Shown: positions 1-7,594 of the stretch, piece after piece | How positions within the stretch are numbered: position 1 is the first letter of the stretch | Layout of the letters: every line of letters begins with the position of its first letter | Assembly: GCA_937927795.1 (NCBI GenBank) | Contig: CALBSF010000155.1 | Span: forward strand, 1-23,122 | DNA length: 23,122 bases | Origin: an uncultured Rickettsiales bacterium | GTDB lineage: Bacteria; Pseudomonadota; Alphaproteobacteria; Rickettsiales; UBA1997 | Direction of reading: 5' to 3' | Program-made: the position numbers and the translations under genes | The notes under the pieces: model-generated | Told to the model about the DNA's origin: nothing | Database searches by the model: none | The model's input: the letters and a program-made list of their open reading frames with translations, nothing else

Positions 1-1
1 T

Positions 2-367
2 ATTGAGCTAGCAAAAAAACTTAAGGCAGATGGAATTCATTTTTCTGACTTCGATCAAATTCCAAAAGATTTTGCAAAAGAAAATTTTATTTTTAGTTTT
101 GCCGCCCACAGCGAAGAATCAATTGAAAAAGCACTAAAATTAAAAGCTGATCTAATTTTTATTTCCCCAGCCTTTGCAAGCAGTAGCCATAAAGATATCG
201 AGCCTTTAGGAGAAGAAAAGCTTCGCAAAATTGCTGTAAAATATAAAAATTTAGACTATCTTTACCCACTTGGCGGAATTAATTCTGGCAATATTTCAAT
301 TATAAAAAAACTTGGTTTTGCAAGTTTTGGTGCCATAGATTTTTTTAAAAATTTCGATGAAAATTAA
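2..367 (+). CDS. ThiE/TenI-like thiamine phosphate synthase family protein (5'-truncated)
   Basis: The reading frame is open from base 2 and stops at 365-367; the N-terminal part lies outside the window, leaving 121 residues. The visible part fits the C-terminal half of the TIM-barrel thiamine phosphate synthase family. It has DGIHFSD (compare GxHxGQxD), a strand-turn ADLIFISPAFASSSHK resembling the family's phosphate-binding P-x-F-x-T-x-K segment, and PLGGIN followed by a GFASFGAIDF strand, like the GGI and GVAVIS ends of the family. ThiE joins HMP-PP and thiazole phosphate to make thiamine phosphate; TenI-like relatives have other roles, and the usual Thr of the TKK motif is not conserved here. 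The gene overlaps the downstream mannose-phosphate gene by 11 bp, so the two are probably cotranscribed. The family is fairly sure; the exact function is not. Confidence 0.7.
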   Translation: MELAKKLKADGIHFSDFDQIPKDFAKENFIFSFAAHSEESIEKALKLKADLIFISPAFASSSHKDIEPLGEEKLRKIAVKYKNLDYLYPLGGINSGNISIIKKLGFASFGAIDFFKNFDEN

Positions 368-1781
368 TCCTGTAATATTATCTGGCGGCTGCGGAACTAG
401 ATTATGGCCGCTTTCTCGCTCATTTTATCCAAAACAATTTTTAGATTTTTTTGACAAAAACTCTTTGTTTGCTAGAGCTATTTTAAGACTTCAAAATTCA
501 GATGATTTTTTAAATCCAACTATAATTTGCAATAATGAACATCGCTTTATTGCCGCAGAAGAATTACATAAAATTAATATTAAAGCCTCATCAATAATTC
601 TTGAACCAAGCGCAAGAAATACTGCTCCGGCCATAGCTGTGGCTGCCTTTGATGTAATTAATAAAAATTCTAATGCCAATGATTTAATGCTTGTAATGCC
701 CTCTGACCACATAATTAAAGAGGAAGAAAAATTTATTGATGCCGTAAAAAAAGCCGCAAAAGCTGCGCAAGAAGGGCATTTGATTACCTTTGGCATCACT
801 CCAAATAAAGCAGAAACCGGATATGGTTACATTAAACAGGGCAATAAATTAGAAGATTTTGCGGAAATTTTTGCAGTTGAAAAATTCATCGAAAAGCCAG
901 AAAAATCAATAGCTGAAGAGTTTTTAAAATCAAAAAAATATTTTTGGAATAGTGGAATTTTTTTATTTCGCGCCTCAATTTATTTAGATTTGTTAAAATC
1001 ATTAAATTTAGAAATTTTTGATAATTGCAAAAAATCTTACGATAATTCAATAAAAGACCTTGATTTTACAAGGTTAGAAGTCGATAGCTTTGAAAAATGT
1101 CAAAATATTTCAATTGATTATGCAGTGATGGAAAAAGCTCAAAAAGTCGCAATAATTCCAGTTGATATTGGCTGGCTAGATGTTGGCTCGTGGCAGGCAG
1201 TTTCTGATTTAAGCAAGCAAGATGCTGAGAAAAATAGCTTGGTTGGAGATATTGTAAGTTTGAAAACCACGAATTGCTACATCAATTCTTCAGACAAATT
1301 GATTGCAACCGTTGGCATCAAAGACTTGATAATCATAGGTCTAAAGGATGTTACCTTAATTGCCAATAAAAATGACAGCCAAGATGTAAAAAAACTATTT
1401 GAGGTTTTGAAAGAAAAAAATAGGCAAGAATGCAATTCTCATACTACGGTTATGCGCCCTTGGGGCAGTTTTGAAAATATAGATATTGGCAATCGTTTTA
1501 GGGTAAAAAAAATCATTGTAAAACCGAATTCCGCTTTATCGCTGCAAAAACACGATCATCGCGCCGAGCATTGGATAATTGTTAAAGGTCAGGCGCACGT
1601 AACTTGCGAGGATAAAGAATTTGTTTTAAATGAAGATCAATCAACTTATATTCCGCTTGGTAAAAAACATCGCCTTGAAAATAAAAGCAGTAATGAGCTT
1701 GAATTAATCGAGGTTCAAACTGGCTCTTACCTAGGAGAAGATGATATAGTTAGATTTACCGATAATTATAATAGAAAATAA
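357..1781 (+). CDS. manC: Bifunctional mannose-1-phosphate guanylyltransferase / mannose-6-phosphate isomerase
   Basis: This 474-residue protein makes GDP-mannose from mannose-1-phosphate and GTP, and its second domain can interconvert fructose-6-P and mannose-6-P, supplying capsule, LPS or glycan synthesis in the cytoplasm. The N-terminal nucleotidyltransferase signature LSGGCGTRLWPLSR is at residues 8-21 and a pyrophosphorylase FIEKP motif is near 178, followed by NSGIFLF. The C-terminal cupin (about 365-474) is the type II phosphomannose isomerase domain: RPWGSFE, then QKHDHRAEHW with metal-binding histidines, and ending in IEVQTGSYLGEDDIVRFTDNY. Length matches the AlgA/ManC/CpsB family (about 470-480). 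The ATG at 357 lies inside the end of the upstream gene and no clear Shine-Dalgarno is seen, suggesting translational coupling. The next gene, ccmB, starts 2 bp after the stop. No other polysaccharide gene is visible nearby. Confidence 0.95.
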   Translation: MKINPVILSGGCGTRLWPLSRSFYPKQFLDFFDKNSLFARAILRLQNSDDFLNPTIICNNEHRFIAAEELHKINIKASSIILEPSARNTAPAIAVAAFDVINKNSNANDLMLVMPSDHIIKEEEKFIDAVKKAAKAAQEGHLITFGITPNKAETGYGYIKQGNKLEDFAEIFAVEKFIEKPEKSIAEEFLKSKKYFWNSGIFLFRASIYLDLLKSLNLEIFDNCKKSYDNSIKDLDFTRLEVDSFEKCQNISIDYAVMEKAQKVAIIPVDIGWLDVGSWQAVSDLSKQDAEKNSLVGDIVSLKTTNCYINSSDKLIATVGIKDLIIIGLKDVTLIANKNDSQDVKKLFEVLKEKNRQECNSHTTVMRPWGSFENIDIGNRFRVKKIIVKPNSALSLQKHDHRAEHWIIVKGQAHVTCEDKEFVLNEDQSTYIPLGKKHRLENKSSNELELIEVQTGSYLGEDDIVRFTDNYNRK

Positions 1782-1782
1782 A

Positions 1783-2376
1783 ATGTTTTGGATAATTTTA
1801 AGACAAGATCTACTATTATGTTTTCGCAGCTTAAGTAAAGTTTTGGCGAATTTTTTATTTTTCTCAATTCTAATTACAACTTTCTTTTTATTGTCACAAA
1901 ACCAGCAATTTAAAGCCTCCACCGCCATTTGGCTCGCTCTTTTTTCTAGCTTAATTTTTTCATCAAGTGAGTTTCTAAAAAAAGATTTTGAAGATGGAAA
2001 TATCGAACAAATGTTGATTATTTTTCAAAATTTTGAAATTTTTATTTTGGCAAAAATGGTTGTAAATTGGCTTATTTACTGCCTTCCTCTGGCAATTATA
2101 ACTTTTACTATCAATCCAAATTTTGATTTTTTAATATTATTTTTACTAGCAACTTTGGTGATAAATTTTATCTGCTGTTTTTGTGGAAGCCTTTCTGCTC
2201 TAGGAAACTCGGCTCCGATGATTTCAATAATTGCAATGCCATTAATTATTCCAATCTTATTAATTGCACTAGGAGATTTTCAAACCAGCCTTACCTTGCT
2301 TGCTGGGCTTGCAATATTTTTTGCTGCAGCCTTAAGCTTTGCCACTGCAAAAATTATCAAAATTGCTGAGGAATAA
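1783..2376 (+). CDS. ccmB: Haem exporter / cytochrome c maturation membrane subunit CcmB
   Basis: A very hydrophobic 197-residue protein with about six predicted membrane segments and very few charges outside the loops. Family-typical features are an early F-R-S segment before the first membrane helix, the cytoplasmic loop SSEFLKKDFEDGNIEQMLI (compare the CcmB pattern with L-x-x-D-x-x-D-G-x-x-E-Q), an LAKMVVNWL helix and a late PLIIPILLIALG helix (compare PLxIPxxIFG). CcmB is the membrane subunit of the CcmAB(CD) ABC transporter, which releases haem-loaded CcmE during c-type cytochrome maturation. Its partner ATPase ccmA is not in the window, while ccmD and ccmE lie about 16 kb away, so the ccm system is dispersed here. 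The gene begins 2 bp after the manC stop. It is slightly shorter than the usual 215-220 residues. Confidence 0.85.
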   Translation: MFWIILRQDLLLCFRSLSKVLANFLFFSILITTFFLLSQNQQFKASTAIWLALFSSLIFSSSEFLKKDFEDGNIEQMLIIFQNFEIFILAKMVVNWLIYCLPLAIITFTINPNFDFLILFLLATLVINFICCFCGSLSALGNSAPMISIIAMPLIIPILLIALGDFQTSLTLLAGLAIFFAAALSFATAKIIKIAEE

Positions 2377-2414
2377 AATAACAAGAGGCAATTATTAACC
2401 TTTGGCGCTAGTTG

Positions 2415-4409
2415 TTACACCACAAAATCCATCACCACCTGCCCAATTCCAACTGGCTCGCCTTCAGAAAATTTAATTTTGCCAATTTTAACATTGTGAT
2501 CGGTGCGAATAATATTTTCCATTTTCATTGCTTCAATAACCACAAGCTCTTGTCCTGCAGTAATTTCATCACCCTCTTTTACTTTAAAGCGAATAATTTT
2601 GCCGGTAATTGGCGAAGTCAAATTTTTTGGCTTAGCATTTTTTTCAAATTTAGGCATAAATTTTGACAATTCCGCAATTCTTGGTGAAAAAACATAGGTA
2701 AATACGCTTGAGCCAGAATATTGCATCAAATAGCTTCCTGTATTATTGTTCTCACGAATTTTAACCCCAACGCTATCGCCGTTGATAACCGCCCTAAATA
2801 ATTTTTCACCATTATTCCAAGAACTAATTAACTCGATTTCTTTGCGATCACATTCTAATTTTAAATAATCTTGCCTTCTTTCAACGATATTAACTAGATA
2901 GGATTTTTCATCAATCATCACCACCCATCTTTCTGAGATTTGCTTGGTGCGATTGCGTAATTGCCCGGTCATCAAGGCGTTTCTCTCGTAATTTTTCAAA
3001 AAAACATGCATTGAGCTGGCAATAAAAACCTCCTCTGAATGCGAATTTATTTCATTTCCTGAAAATCCACTTGGAAATTCTTCTTTGATGAAAGCTGTAG
3101 AGATGTCTCCCACAATAAACCTTTCATTTCGCATAATAGTTTCAAGAAAACTAATATTATGAGAAACTCCACCAATTGCAAAGCTGCCGAGAGCTTGGCG
3201 CATGTGCTTTATAGCCTCACCTCTGTTTTTTCCATAAGAGCAAAGTTTGGCAATCATCGCATCATAAAACATACTAACTTCACCGCCTTCATAAACCCCA
3301 GAATCAACCCTAACATTTTCACCTTCTTCAGGCTCAATATATAAATTAATTCTTCCGCTTGAAGGTAAAAAGCCGCGAGAAGGATCTTCGGCGTAAATTC
3401 TAGATTCCATCGCCCAGCCATTTAACTTGATATCTTCTTGTTTGAAAGGCAATTTTTCACCCAAGGCGATTTTTATCATCAACTCAACAATATCAAGGCC
3501 AGTGATAAGTTCAGTTACTGGATGCTCAACTTGCAAACGAGTATTCATCTCAAGGAAATAAAAATTCTTATTTTTATCAACGATATATTCAATAGTTCCA
3601 GCAGAAAAATATTTCACTTTTTGCGCCAAAGCCTTTGACTGCTCGTACATTTTTTCCCTAGTTTTTTCATCTAAAAATGGACTTGGAGCCTCTTCAATTA
3701 CCTTTTGATTATTTCTTTGAATAGAGCATTCTCTTTCGCCCAAACAAACGATGTTGCCATGTTTATCTGCCAAAACCTGAATTTCTATATGACGCGGGCT
3801 TTCAATAAATTTCTCAATAAAAACCCTATCATCAGAAAAACTATTACGAGCCTCATTTGAAGCTGACAAAAAGGCTTCCGCCATTTCTTCTTCCTTCCAA
3901 ACTATTCTCATTCCTTTGCCACCGCCGCCAGCAGAAGCCTTAACCATTACTGGAAAACCAACTTTTTGTGCAACTTTAACCGCTTCATCAGCATCTTTAA
4001 TAACGCCCATATATCCAGGAACAGTGCTAACATTCGCCTCAATTGCCAATTTTTTTGACTCAATTTTATCGCCCATCATTTCAATTGAATAGGTAGAAGG
4101 CCCAACAAATGTAACCCCAGCCTTTTCTAAAGCTTCAGCAAATTTACGATTTTCTGATAAAAATCCATAACCAGGATGAACCATGGTGGCGCCAGTTTTT
4201 TTAACCGCAGCTAAAATTTTATCAACATTTAAATAACTTTGCGAAGATGGCGAAAGCCCAATATTAACGGCCTCATCCGCCATTTGCACAAAAAGCGAAT
4301 TGGTGTCAGCATCAGAATAAACCGCAACAGTTTTGATTCCCATCTTGCGACAAGTTTTGATAATTCTACAAGCAATTTCGCCACGATTGGCAATTAACAA
4401 TTTATGCAT
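2415..4409 (-). CDS. pccA: Biotin-dependent acyl-CoA carboxylase alpha subunit (propionyl-CoA carboxylase type)
   Basis: The protein has biotin carboxylase and biotin carrier domains in one chain (664 residues from the chosen start). I start at the ATG read from 4409 because it gives the family N-terminus MHKLLIANRGEIACRI; an in-frame extension to 4475 adds 22 unlikely residues. Visible signatures are HPGYGFLSEN, the ATP-grasp glycine loop SAGGGGKGMR (about 160-170), a biotin-carboxylase ERECSIQRNNQK segment and EMNTRLQVEHPVTE. The C-terminal carrier domain has EAMKMEN with the biotin-accepting lysine at residue 629. This length and domain order are typical of PccA (and of MccA/AccA-type alpha chains), which carboxylates biotin using ATP and bicarbonate and passes CO2 to a separate carboxyltransferase, PccB, making methylmalonyl-CoA. 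No pccB lies next to it. It is divergent from ubiA with a 73-bp gap. Confidence 0.93.
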   Translation of the reverse strand: MHKLLIANRGEIACRIIKTCRKMGIKTVAVYSDADTNSLFVQMADEAVNIGLSPSSQSYLNVDKILAAVKKTGATMVHPGYGFLSENRKFAEALEKAGVTFVGPSTYSIEMMGDKIESKKLAIEANVSTVPGYMGVIKDADEAVKVAQKVGFPVMVKASAGGGGKGMRIVWKEEEMAEAFLSASNEARNSFSDDRVFIEKFIESPRHIEIQVLADKHGNIVCLGERECSIQRNNQKVIEEAPSPFLDEKTREKMYEQSKALAQKVKYFSAGTIEYIVDKNKNFYFLEMNTRLQVEHPVTELITGLDIVELMIKIALGEKLPFKQEDIKLNGWAMESRIYAEDPSRGFLPSSGRINLYIEPEEGENVRVDSGVYEGGEVSMFYDAMIAKLCSYGKNRGEAIKHMRQALGSFAIGGVSHNISFLETIMRNERFIVGDISTAFIKEEFPSGFSGNEINSHSEEVFIASSMHVFLKNYERNALMTGQLRNRTKQISERWVVMIDEKSYLVNIVERRQDYLKLECDRKEIELISSWNNGEKLFRAVINGDSVGVKIRENNNTGSYLMQYSGSSVFTYVFSPRIAELSKFMPKFEKNAKPKNLTSPITGKIIRFKVKEGDEITAGQELVVIEAMKMENIIRTDHNVKIGKIKFSEGEPVGIGQVVMDFVV

Positions 4410-4482
4410 TTTATTTTTAAAAAATGATATTAAATTAAGGGCTGGCAATTCTATATAAAATTTACAAAAAATCAAACAATTA

Positions 4483-5340
4483 ATGATCTTAAAAAACTAC
4501 GCAAAACTCACTAGAATAAATCAACCAACTGGAATTTTATTGCTTTTTCTTCCCTGTCTTTTTGGCGCCGCTCTAGCAGCAAAGCAAAATCCAGGTATCA
4601 ATCCTTACGAATTGCTAAGAATTATTTTATTGTTTTTAGTTGGATCAATAATAATGCGCTCTGCTGGCTGCATTATCAACGATATCTTGGACAGAAAATT
4701 TGACAAAAAAGTCAATAGAACAAAAAATCGCCCATTGGCAAATAACGATATTTCATTAAATAGCGCAATAATTTTATTGCTAATCTTGTTGTTTTTTGGA
4801 CTAATAATTTTATTGCAATTAAACTTTGCAACCTTTATCGGCGGGCTTTTTGCACTAATTCTTGTGGCAATATATCCTTTGGGAAAAAGATTCACCAATT
4901 ATCCTCAAGTTATTTTAGGACTAACTTTTAATTTTGGAATTTTAATGACTAGTCTTGCAATTAATTCTGGCATCACTTTTTCTGCCATTCTTCTATATCT
5001 TGCTGGAATTGTTTGGACATTAATTTATGACACAATTTACGGCTTTCAAGACATAGAAGACGACTTAAAAATAGGATTAAAATCAACATCCATAAAATTC
5101 TCAAGCAATCCAAAAGGATTTTTTACTATATGTAGCCTTACAATGTTTTTGCTTTTATTTTTCTTGGGCACAATCAATAAATTTAATAATAATTTCTTTT
5201 TCATAATTCTGCTCGCCTCTTTGTTTTTAGACTATAAAATTAGAACCTGCAACTTAAGCAATCCAAAAAATTGTTTAGCGGTTTTTAAATCAAATATTTG
5301 GGTGGGAATTCTAATTTCATGGGCAATAATTCTGGGATAA
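4483..5340 (+). CDS. ubiA: 4-hydroxybenzoate polyprenyltransferase (UbiA family)
   Basis: A 285-residue integral membrane prenyltransferase with roughly eight or nine hydrophobic helices. The first Asp-rich motif is NDILDRKFD at residues 66-74, followed by NRTKNRPLA, and the second is in YDTIYGFQDIEDDLKIGLKSTSI; together these bind Mg2+ and polyprenyl diphosphate. The N-terminal RINQPTGILLLFLPCLFGAALA is characteristic of UbiA itself rather than of CyoE or MenA. It attaches the polyprenyl tail to 4-hydroxybenzoate, the first membrane step of ubiquinone synthesis. It heads a compact run with nadD, tatD and tadA whose members overlap, so it probably belongs to the same transcript. No strong ribosome-binding site is visible before the ATG. 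Confidence 0.92.
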   Translation: MILKNYAKLTRINQPTGILLLFLPCLFGAALAAKQNPGINPYELLRIILLFLVGSIIMRSAGCIINDILDRKFDKKVNRTKNRPLANNDISLNSAIILLLILLFFGLIILLQLNFATFIGGLFALILVAIYPLGKRFTNYPQVILGLTFNFGILMTSLAINSGITFSAILLYLAGIVWTLIYDTIYGFQDIEDDLKIGLKSTSIKFSSNPKGFFTICSLTMFLLLFFLGTINKFNNNFFFIILLASLFLDYKIRTCNLSNPKNCLAVFKSNIWVGILISWAIILG

Positions 5341-5858
5341 AAAAAATAGGGTTACTTGGCGGCAGTTTTAATCCTCCTCATCAAGGGCATCTTCATATTA
5401 GCGATCTAGCTTTAAAAAATTTAAAATTAGATGAAATTTGGTGGATTCCAACTTTAAAAAATCCGTTAAAAGATGAAAAAATCTACGAAAATTACCAAAT
5501 TCGTCTAGAAAAATGCCAATTATTGATAGAAAACCAGCCAAAAATCAAAATTCGGGCTTTTGATGAAATTTATACCATCGAATTAATTGAAAAATTACAA
5601 AAAAACCATAAAAATATCGATTTTTTCTGGATAATGGGCGCAGATAACCTAAAAAACATGCATTTATGGAAGAATTTTGAGAAATTGATAGAACTAATTC
5701 CATTTGCCATTTTTTCTCGGGAAAATCATTTGGAAAATGTCAATAAAACTGAAGCATTTAAAATAATGGATAAAAATCTAAAATGTCATTTAATGATTTT
5801 TGAAAGCGAAAATTACGACATTTCATCAACTCAAATTCGTGGTAATTTAAATGTTTAA
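5319..5858 (+). CDS. nadD: Nicotinate-nucleotide adenylyltransferase
   Basis: About 179 residues from the ATG at 5319. The nucleotidyltransferase signature GGSFNPPHQGH (residues 14-24) contains the HxGH motif, WWIPTLKNPLK follows as the family substrate loop, WIMGADNL is at mid-protein, and the C-terminal ISSTQIR (about 168-174) completes the ATP-binding set. It converts nicotinate mononucleotide and ATP to deamido-NAD, late in NAD synthesis. A TTG at 5298 would add seven residues (MGGNSNF), but the ATG lies closer to the conserved domain and I prefer it. The start overlaps the end of ubiA by 22 bp and the stop overlaps tatD by 8 bp, which implies coupled translation. Its presence suggests at least partial NAD synthesis or salvage, which many Rickettsia lack. 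Confidence 0.93.
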   Translation: MGNNSGIKKIGLLGGSFNPPHQGHLHISDLALKNLKLDEIWWIPTLKNPLKDEKIYENYQIRLEKCQLLIENQPKIKIRAFDEIYTIELIEKLQKNHKNIDFFWIMGADNLKNMHLWKNFEKLIELIPFAIFSRENHLENVNKTEAFKIMDKNLKCHLMIFESENYDISSTQIRGNLNV

Positions 5859-6645
5859 TTACTTAGTCGACACTCATTGTCATCTTGATTTGGTTGAAAA
5901 ACAAAATATTCCCCTTAAAGAAGTTTTAGATAATTGCCAAAAAAATAATGTAAAAATTCTACAAACAATTTGCACAAAAATTACTGAGATTGATAAAATT
6001 TTATCCTACACCAAAAAACATGATTATGTTTATGCTTCAGTTGGAATTCACCCCTGCAATGTTGATGAGCAGCCCAAAATTACAGCTGCAGAAATTATAA
6101 AAATCTGCCAAGAAGAATCTAAAATCATTGGAATTGGTGAAACTGGACTGGATTACTACCACAAAACCTCCTTTATATCAGATCAAAAAAATAGCTTCCT
6201 AAATCACGTCGCCGCATCACAAGAAAACGAATTGCCTGTAATTATTCATAGCCGCAATTCTGATTTAGACATGATTGAAATTTTGAGCAGTGAACAAAAA
6301 AATAAAAATTTTCCCGCACTTTTACACTGCTTTTCCAGCTCAAAAACTTTGGCTCAAAAAGCTTTGGATTTGGGAATTTACATCTCAATTTCTGGAATTG
6401 TAACTTTTAAGAATGCTTTAGAATTGCAAGAAATTGTAAAATTTTTACCTTTAGAATTTTTATTAGTAGAAACAGATTCTCCTTATTTGGCCCCAACTCC
6501 ATTTAGAGGAAAAACAAATCAACCTGCCTTTACTAAACATGTTGTGGAGTTTATCGCTGAATTAAAAAATATACCAGTTGAAACGGTTGTGGATAAAACT
6601 ACTCAGAATTTCTTTAAAATTTTTAAAAAAGCAAAGCCTCTATGA
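5851..6645 (+). CDS. tatD: TatD family metal-dependent deoxyribonuclease
   Basis: A 264-residue amidohydrolase-fold protein of the TatD/YcfH family. Visible metal-site and family motifs, in order: DTHCHLD at residues 7-13, VGIHPCN, GIGETGLDYY, a central VIIHSRNSD, LLHCFSSS, and VETDSPYLAPTPFRGKTNQPAF near the C-terminus. The last carries the conserved Asp and the family signature. TatD enzymes are 3'-5' exonucleases acting on DNA or RNA and are linked to DNA repair; which substrate applies here is unknown. It is in the ubiA-nadD-tatD-tadA run, overlapping nadD by 8 bp and tadA by 4 bp (ATGA). The YcfH branch (the common one next to metG or tmk) is as likely as TatD proper, so the symbol names the family. 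Confidence 0.92.
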   Translation: MFNYLVDTHCHLDLVEKQNIPLKEVLDNCQKNNVKILQTICTKITEIDKILSYTKKHDYVYASVGIHPCNVDEQPKITAAEIIKICQEESKIIGIGETGLDYYHKTSFISDQKNSFLNHVAASQENELPVIIHSRNSDLDMIEILSSEQKNKNFPALLHCFSSSKTLAQKALDLGIYISISGIVTFKNALELQEIVKFLPLEFLLVETDSPYLAPTPFRGKTNQPAFTKHVVEFIAELKNIPVETVVDKTTQNFFKIFKKAKPL

Positions 6646-7079
6646 ATTATATGCAACTTGCTTTAGCTCAGGCAAAATTGGCTTTTGAAAAAGACGAGGT
6701 TCCAGTTGGGGCGATAATTGTTGAAAACAATAAAATTATTGCCGCAACTTACAATCAAAATCGCATCTTAAACGACCCAACTGCTCATGCTGAAATTTTA
6801 GCTTTAAGACAGGCGGCAGAAATAAAAAAAACTCATCGACTTGAAAATTGCGATATTTATGTAACTTTAGAACCATGCGCAATGTGTGCTTTTGCAATTT
6901 CTTTAGCTCGAATTAAGCGAGTTTATTTTGCTACAACTGATGAAAAATTTGGAGCAATAGAAAATGGGGTAAGAATTTTCAAAAATCAATCTTGTTTTCA
7001 TAAGCCTGAAATTTATTTTGGATTCGCTGAAAATGACTCAAAAGACTTACTAAAAAATTTCTTCAAAACAAAAAGATAA
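6642..7079 (+). CDS. tadA: tRNA(adenine-34) deaminase
   Basis: A 145-residue CDA-fold deaminase. The zinc and catalytic motif HAEILAL has His49 as ligand and Glu51 as proton shuttle; PCAMC at 78-82 supplies Cys79 and Cys82. The N-terminal stretch with EVPVGAIIV and the later FGAIENG segment match TadA rather than cytosine or guanine deaminases. The enzyme converts A34 to inosine in tRNA-Arg(ACG), letting one tRNA read three CGN codons, and is essential in most bacteria. The start codon overlaps the tatD stop in an ATGA arrangement, so it is probably the last gene of the ubiA-nadD-tatD-tadA transcript. A long non-coding spacer follows it. Confidence 0.94.
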   Translation: MNYMQLALAQAKLAFEKDEVPVGAIIVENNKIIAATYNQNRILNDPTAHAEILALRQAAEIKKTHRLENCDIYVTLEPCAMCAFAISLARIKRVYFATTDEKFGAIENGVRIFKNQSCFHKPEIYFGFAENDSKDLLKNFFKTKR

Positions 7080-7110
7080 AATAACTCAAAGGACAGTCAG
7101 TGTAATTTAA

Positions 7111-7285
7111 GATAGAGGTTTTGTGAGGCGAGGGTTTTTGTGAGATGGAGGTTTTGTGAGGTGGGGGGGGTTTTGTGAGATGGAAAATTTGCTAGGCACG
7201 GAATTTAAAATTGAGGTTTTAAAGACGGGAGTTTTAAAGATGGACTATTAAGATGGGCATCGAGACGGAGCATTAAGATAGAACA
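7111..7285. repeat. Decayed short tandem repeats with GAGGTTTTGTGAG core
   Basis: Exact copies of GAGGTTTTGTGAG lie at 7115-7127 and 7148-7160, with variants at about 7130-7144 and 7162-7179, the last preceded by a run of eight G. Downstream the pattern fades into related pieces such as GAGGTTTTAAAGACGG, GAGTTTTAAAGATGG and ATTAAGATGG. The apparent period drifts between about 14 and 20 bp. It is non-coding, purine-rich on the plus strand and unlike the surrounding AT-rich sequence. It looks like a degraded minisatellite or the remnant of an inserted element. Confidence 0.5.
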
Positions 7286-7353
7286 ATTTATTTAAGCATC
7301 TATTCCTAAAACAAGATTATCCAAAATTCTGCGCCTTATCTCTCTTTTCTTCT

Positions 7354-7393
7354 CGTCATCCTTGATGCGAAGCATCGAGGATCTCGTGAGCTC
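7354..7393 (+). repeat. Palindromic dispersed repeat, family B (copy 1)
   Basis: Begins CGTCATCCTTG, contains the hairpin GATGCGAAGCATC, and continues GAGGATCTCGTGAGCTC. The same order of blocks recurs at 15488-15556, and related ends occur on the minus strand at 11511-11553. The arms CTTGATGC and GCATCGAGG pair around a GAA loop. It is intergenic and has no coding potential. Confidence 0.65.
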
Positions 7394-7473
7394 AACTTCG
7401 AAAAAACCTAAACCCTCAAAATATCTGGTTTTACGCAGAACGGGAGATGTAAAAAGTTAGCAATAAATTTGAA

Positions 7474-7489
7474 TGTTTCATGTGAAGCA
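7474..7489. promoter_or_regulatory. parS-like centromere site upstream of parA
   Basis: TGTTTCATGTGAAGCA matches 14 of 16 bases of the widely conserved chromosomal parS consensus TGTTTCACGTGAAACA as recalled from the ParB literature. Both half-site cores (GTTTCA and TGAA) are kept. It lies 106 bp before parA, the usual setting for ParB loading sites near the replication origin. Confidence 0.7.
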
Positions 7490-7594
7490 TAAAAGCAAAT
7501 AATTGATATAAATCTTAAAAAATCAATTGACATCTTCTTCAAAACCCTTTAAACATTACTCTTATCACTACATCTACTAAATAATTTTTAATTT

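Larger units (their letters stand above)
7080..7594. other. 515-bp intergenic region between tadA and parA
   Basis: No credible coding frame was found. From the tadA side it holds a G-rich run of decayed tandem units (7111-7285), one palindromic repeat of the CGTCATCCTTG family (7354-7393) and a parS-like site (7474-7489). The last 100 bases are AT-rich and should contain the parA promoter, but I cannot place it. The parA ATG has no obvious Shine-Dalgarno. Confidence 0.7.

Noticed and set aside
4410..4475. 22-residue N-terminal extension of pccA
   Set aside because: The conserved MHKLLIANRGEIA start is internal; the extension has no match to the family and lies in the AT-rich promoter gap.
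5298..5318. TTG start for nadD
   Set aside because: The ATG at 5319 gives the normal distance to GGSFNPPH and the TTG has no Shine-Dalgarno to recommend it.
7161..7170. Run of G as a phase-variable tract
   Set aside because: It is in non-coding DNA inside a decayed repeat and no gene start is close enough to be switched.
7111..7285. CRISPR array
   Set aside because: The repeats are irregular in length and sequence, with no constant spacers, and no cas genes are present.
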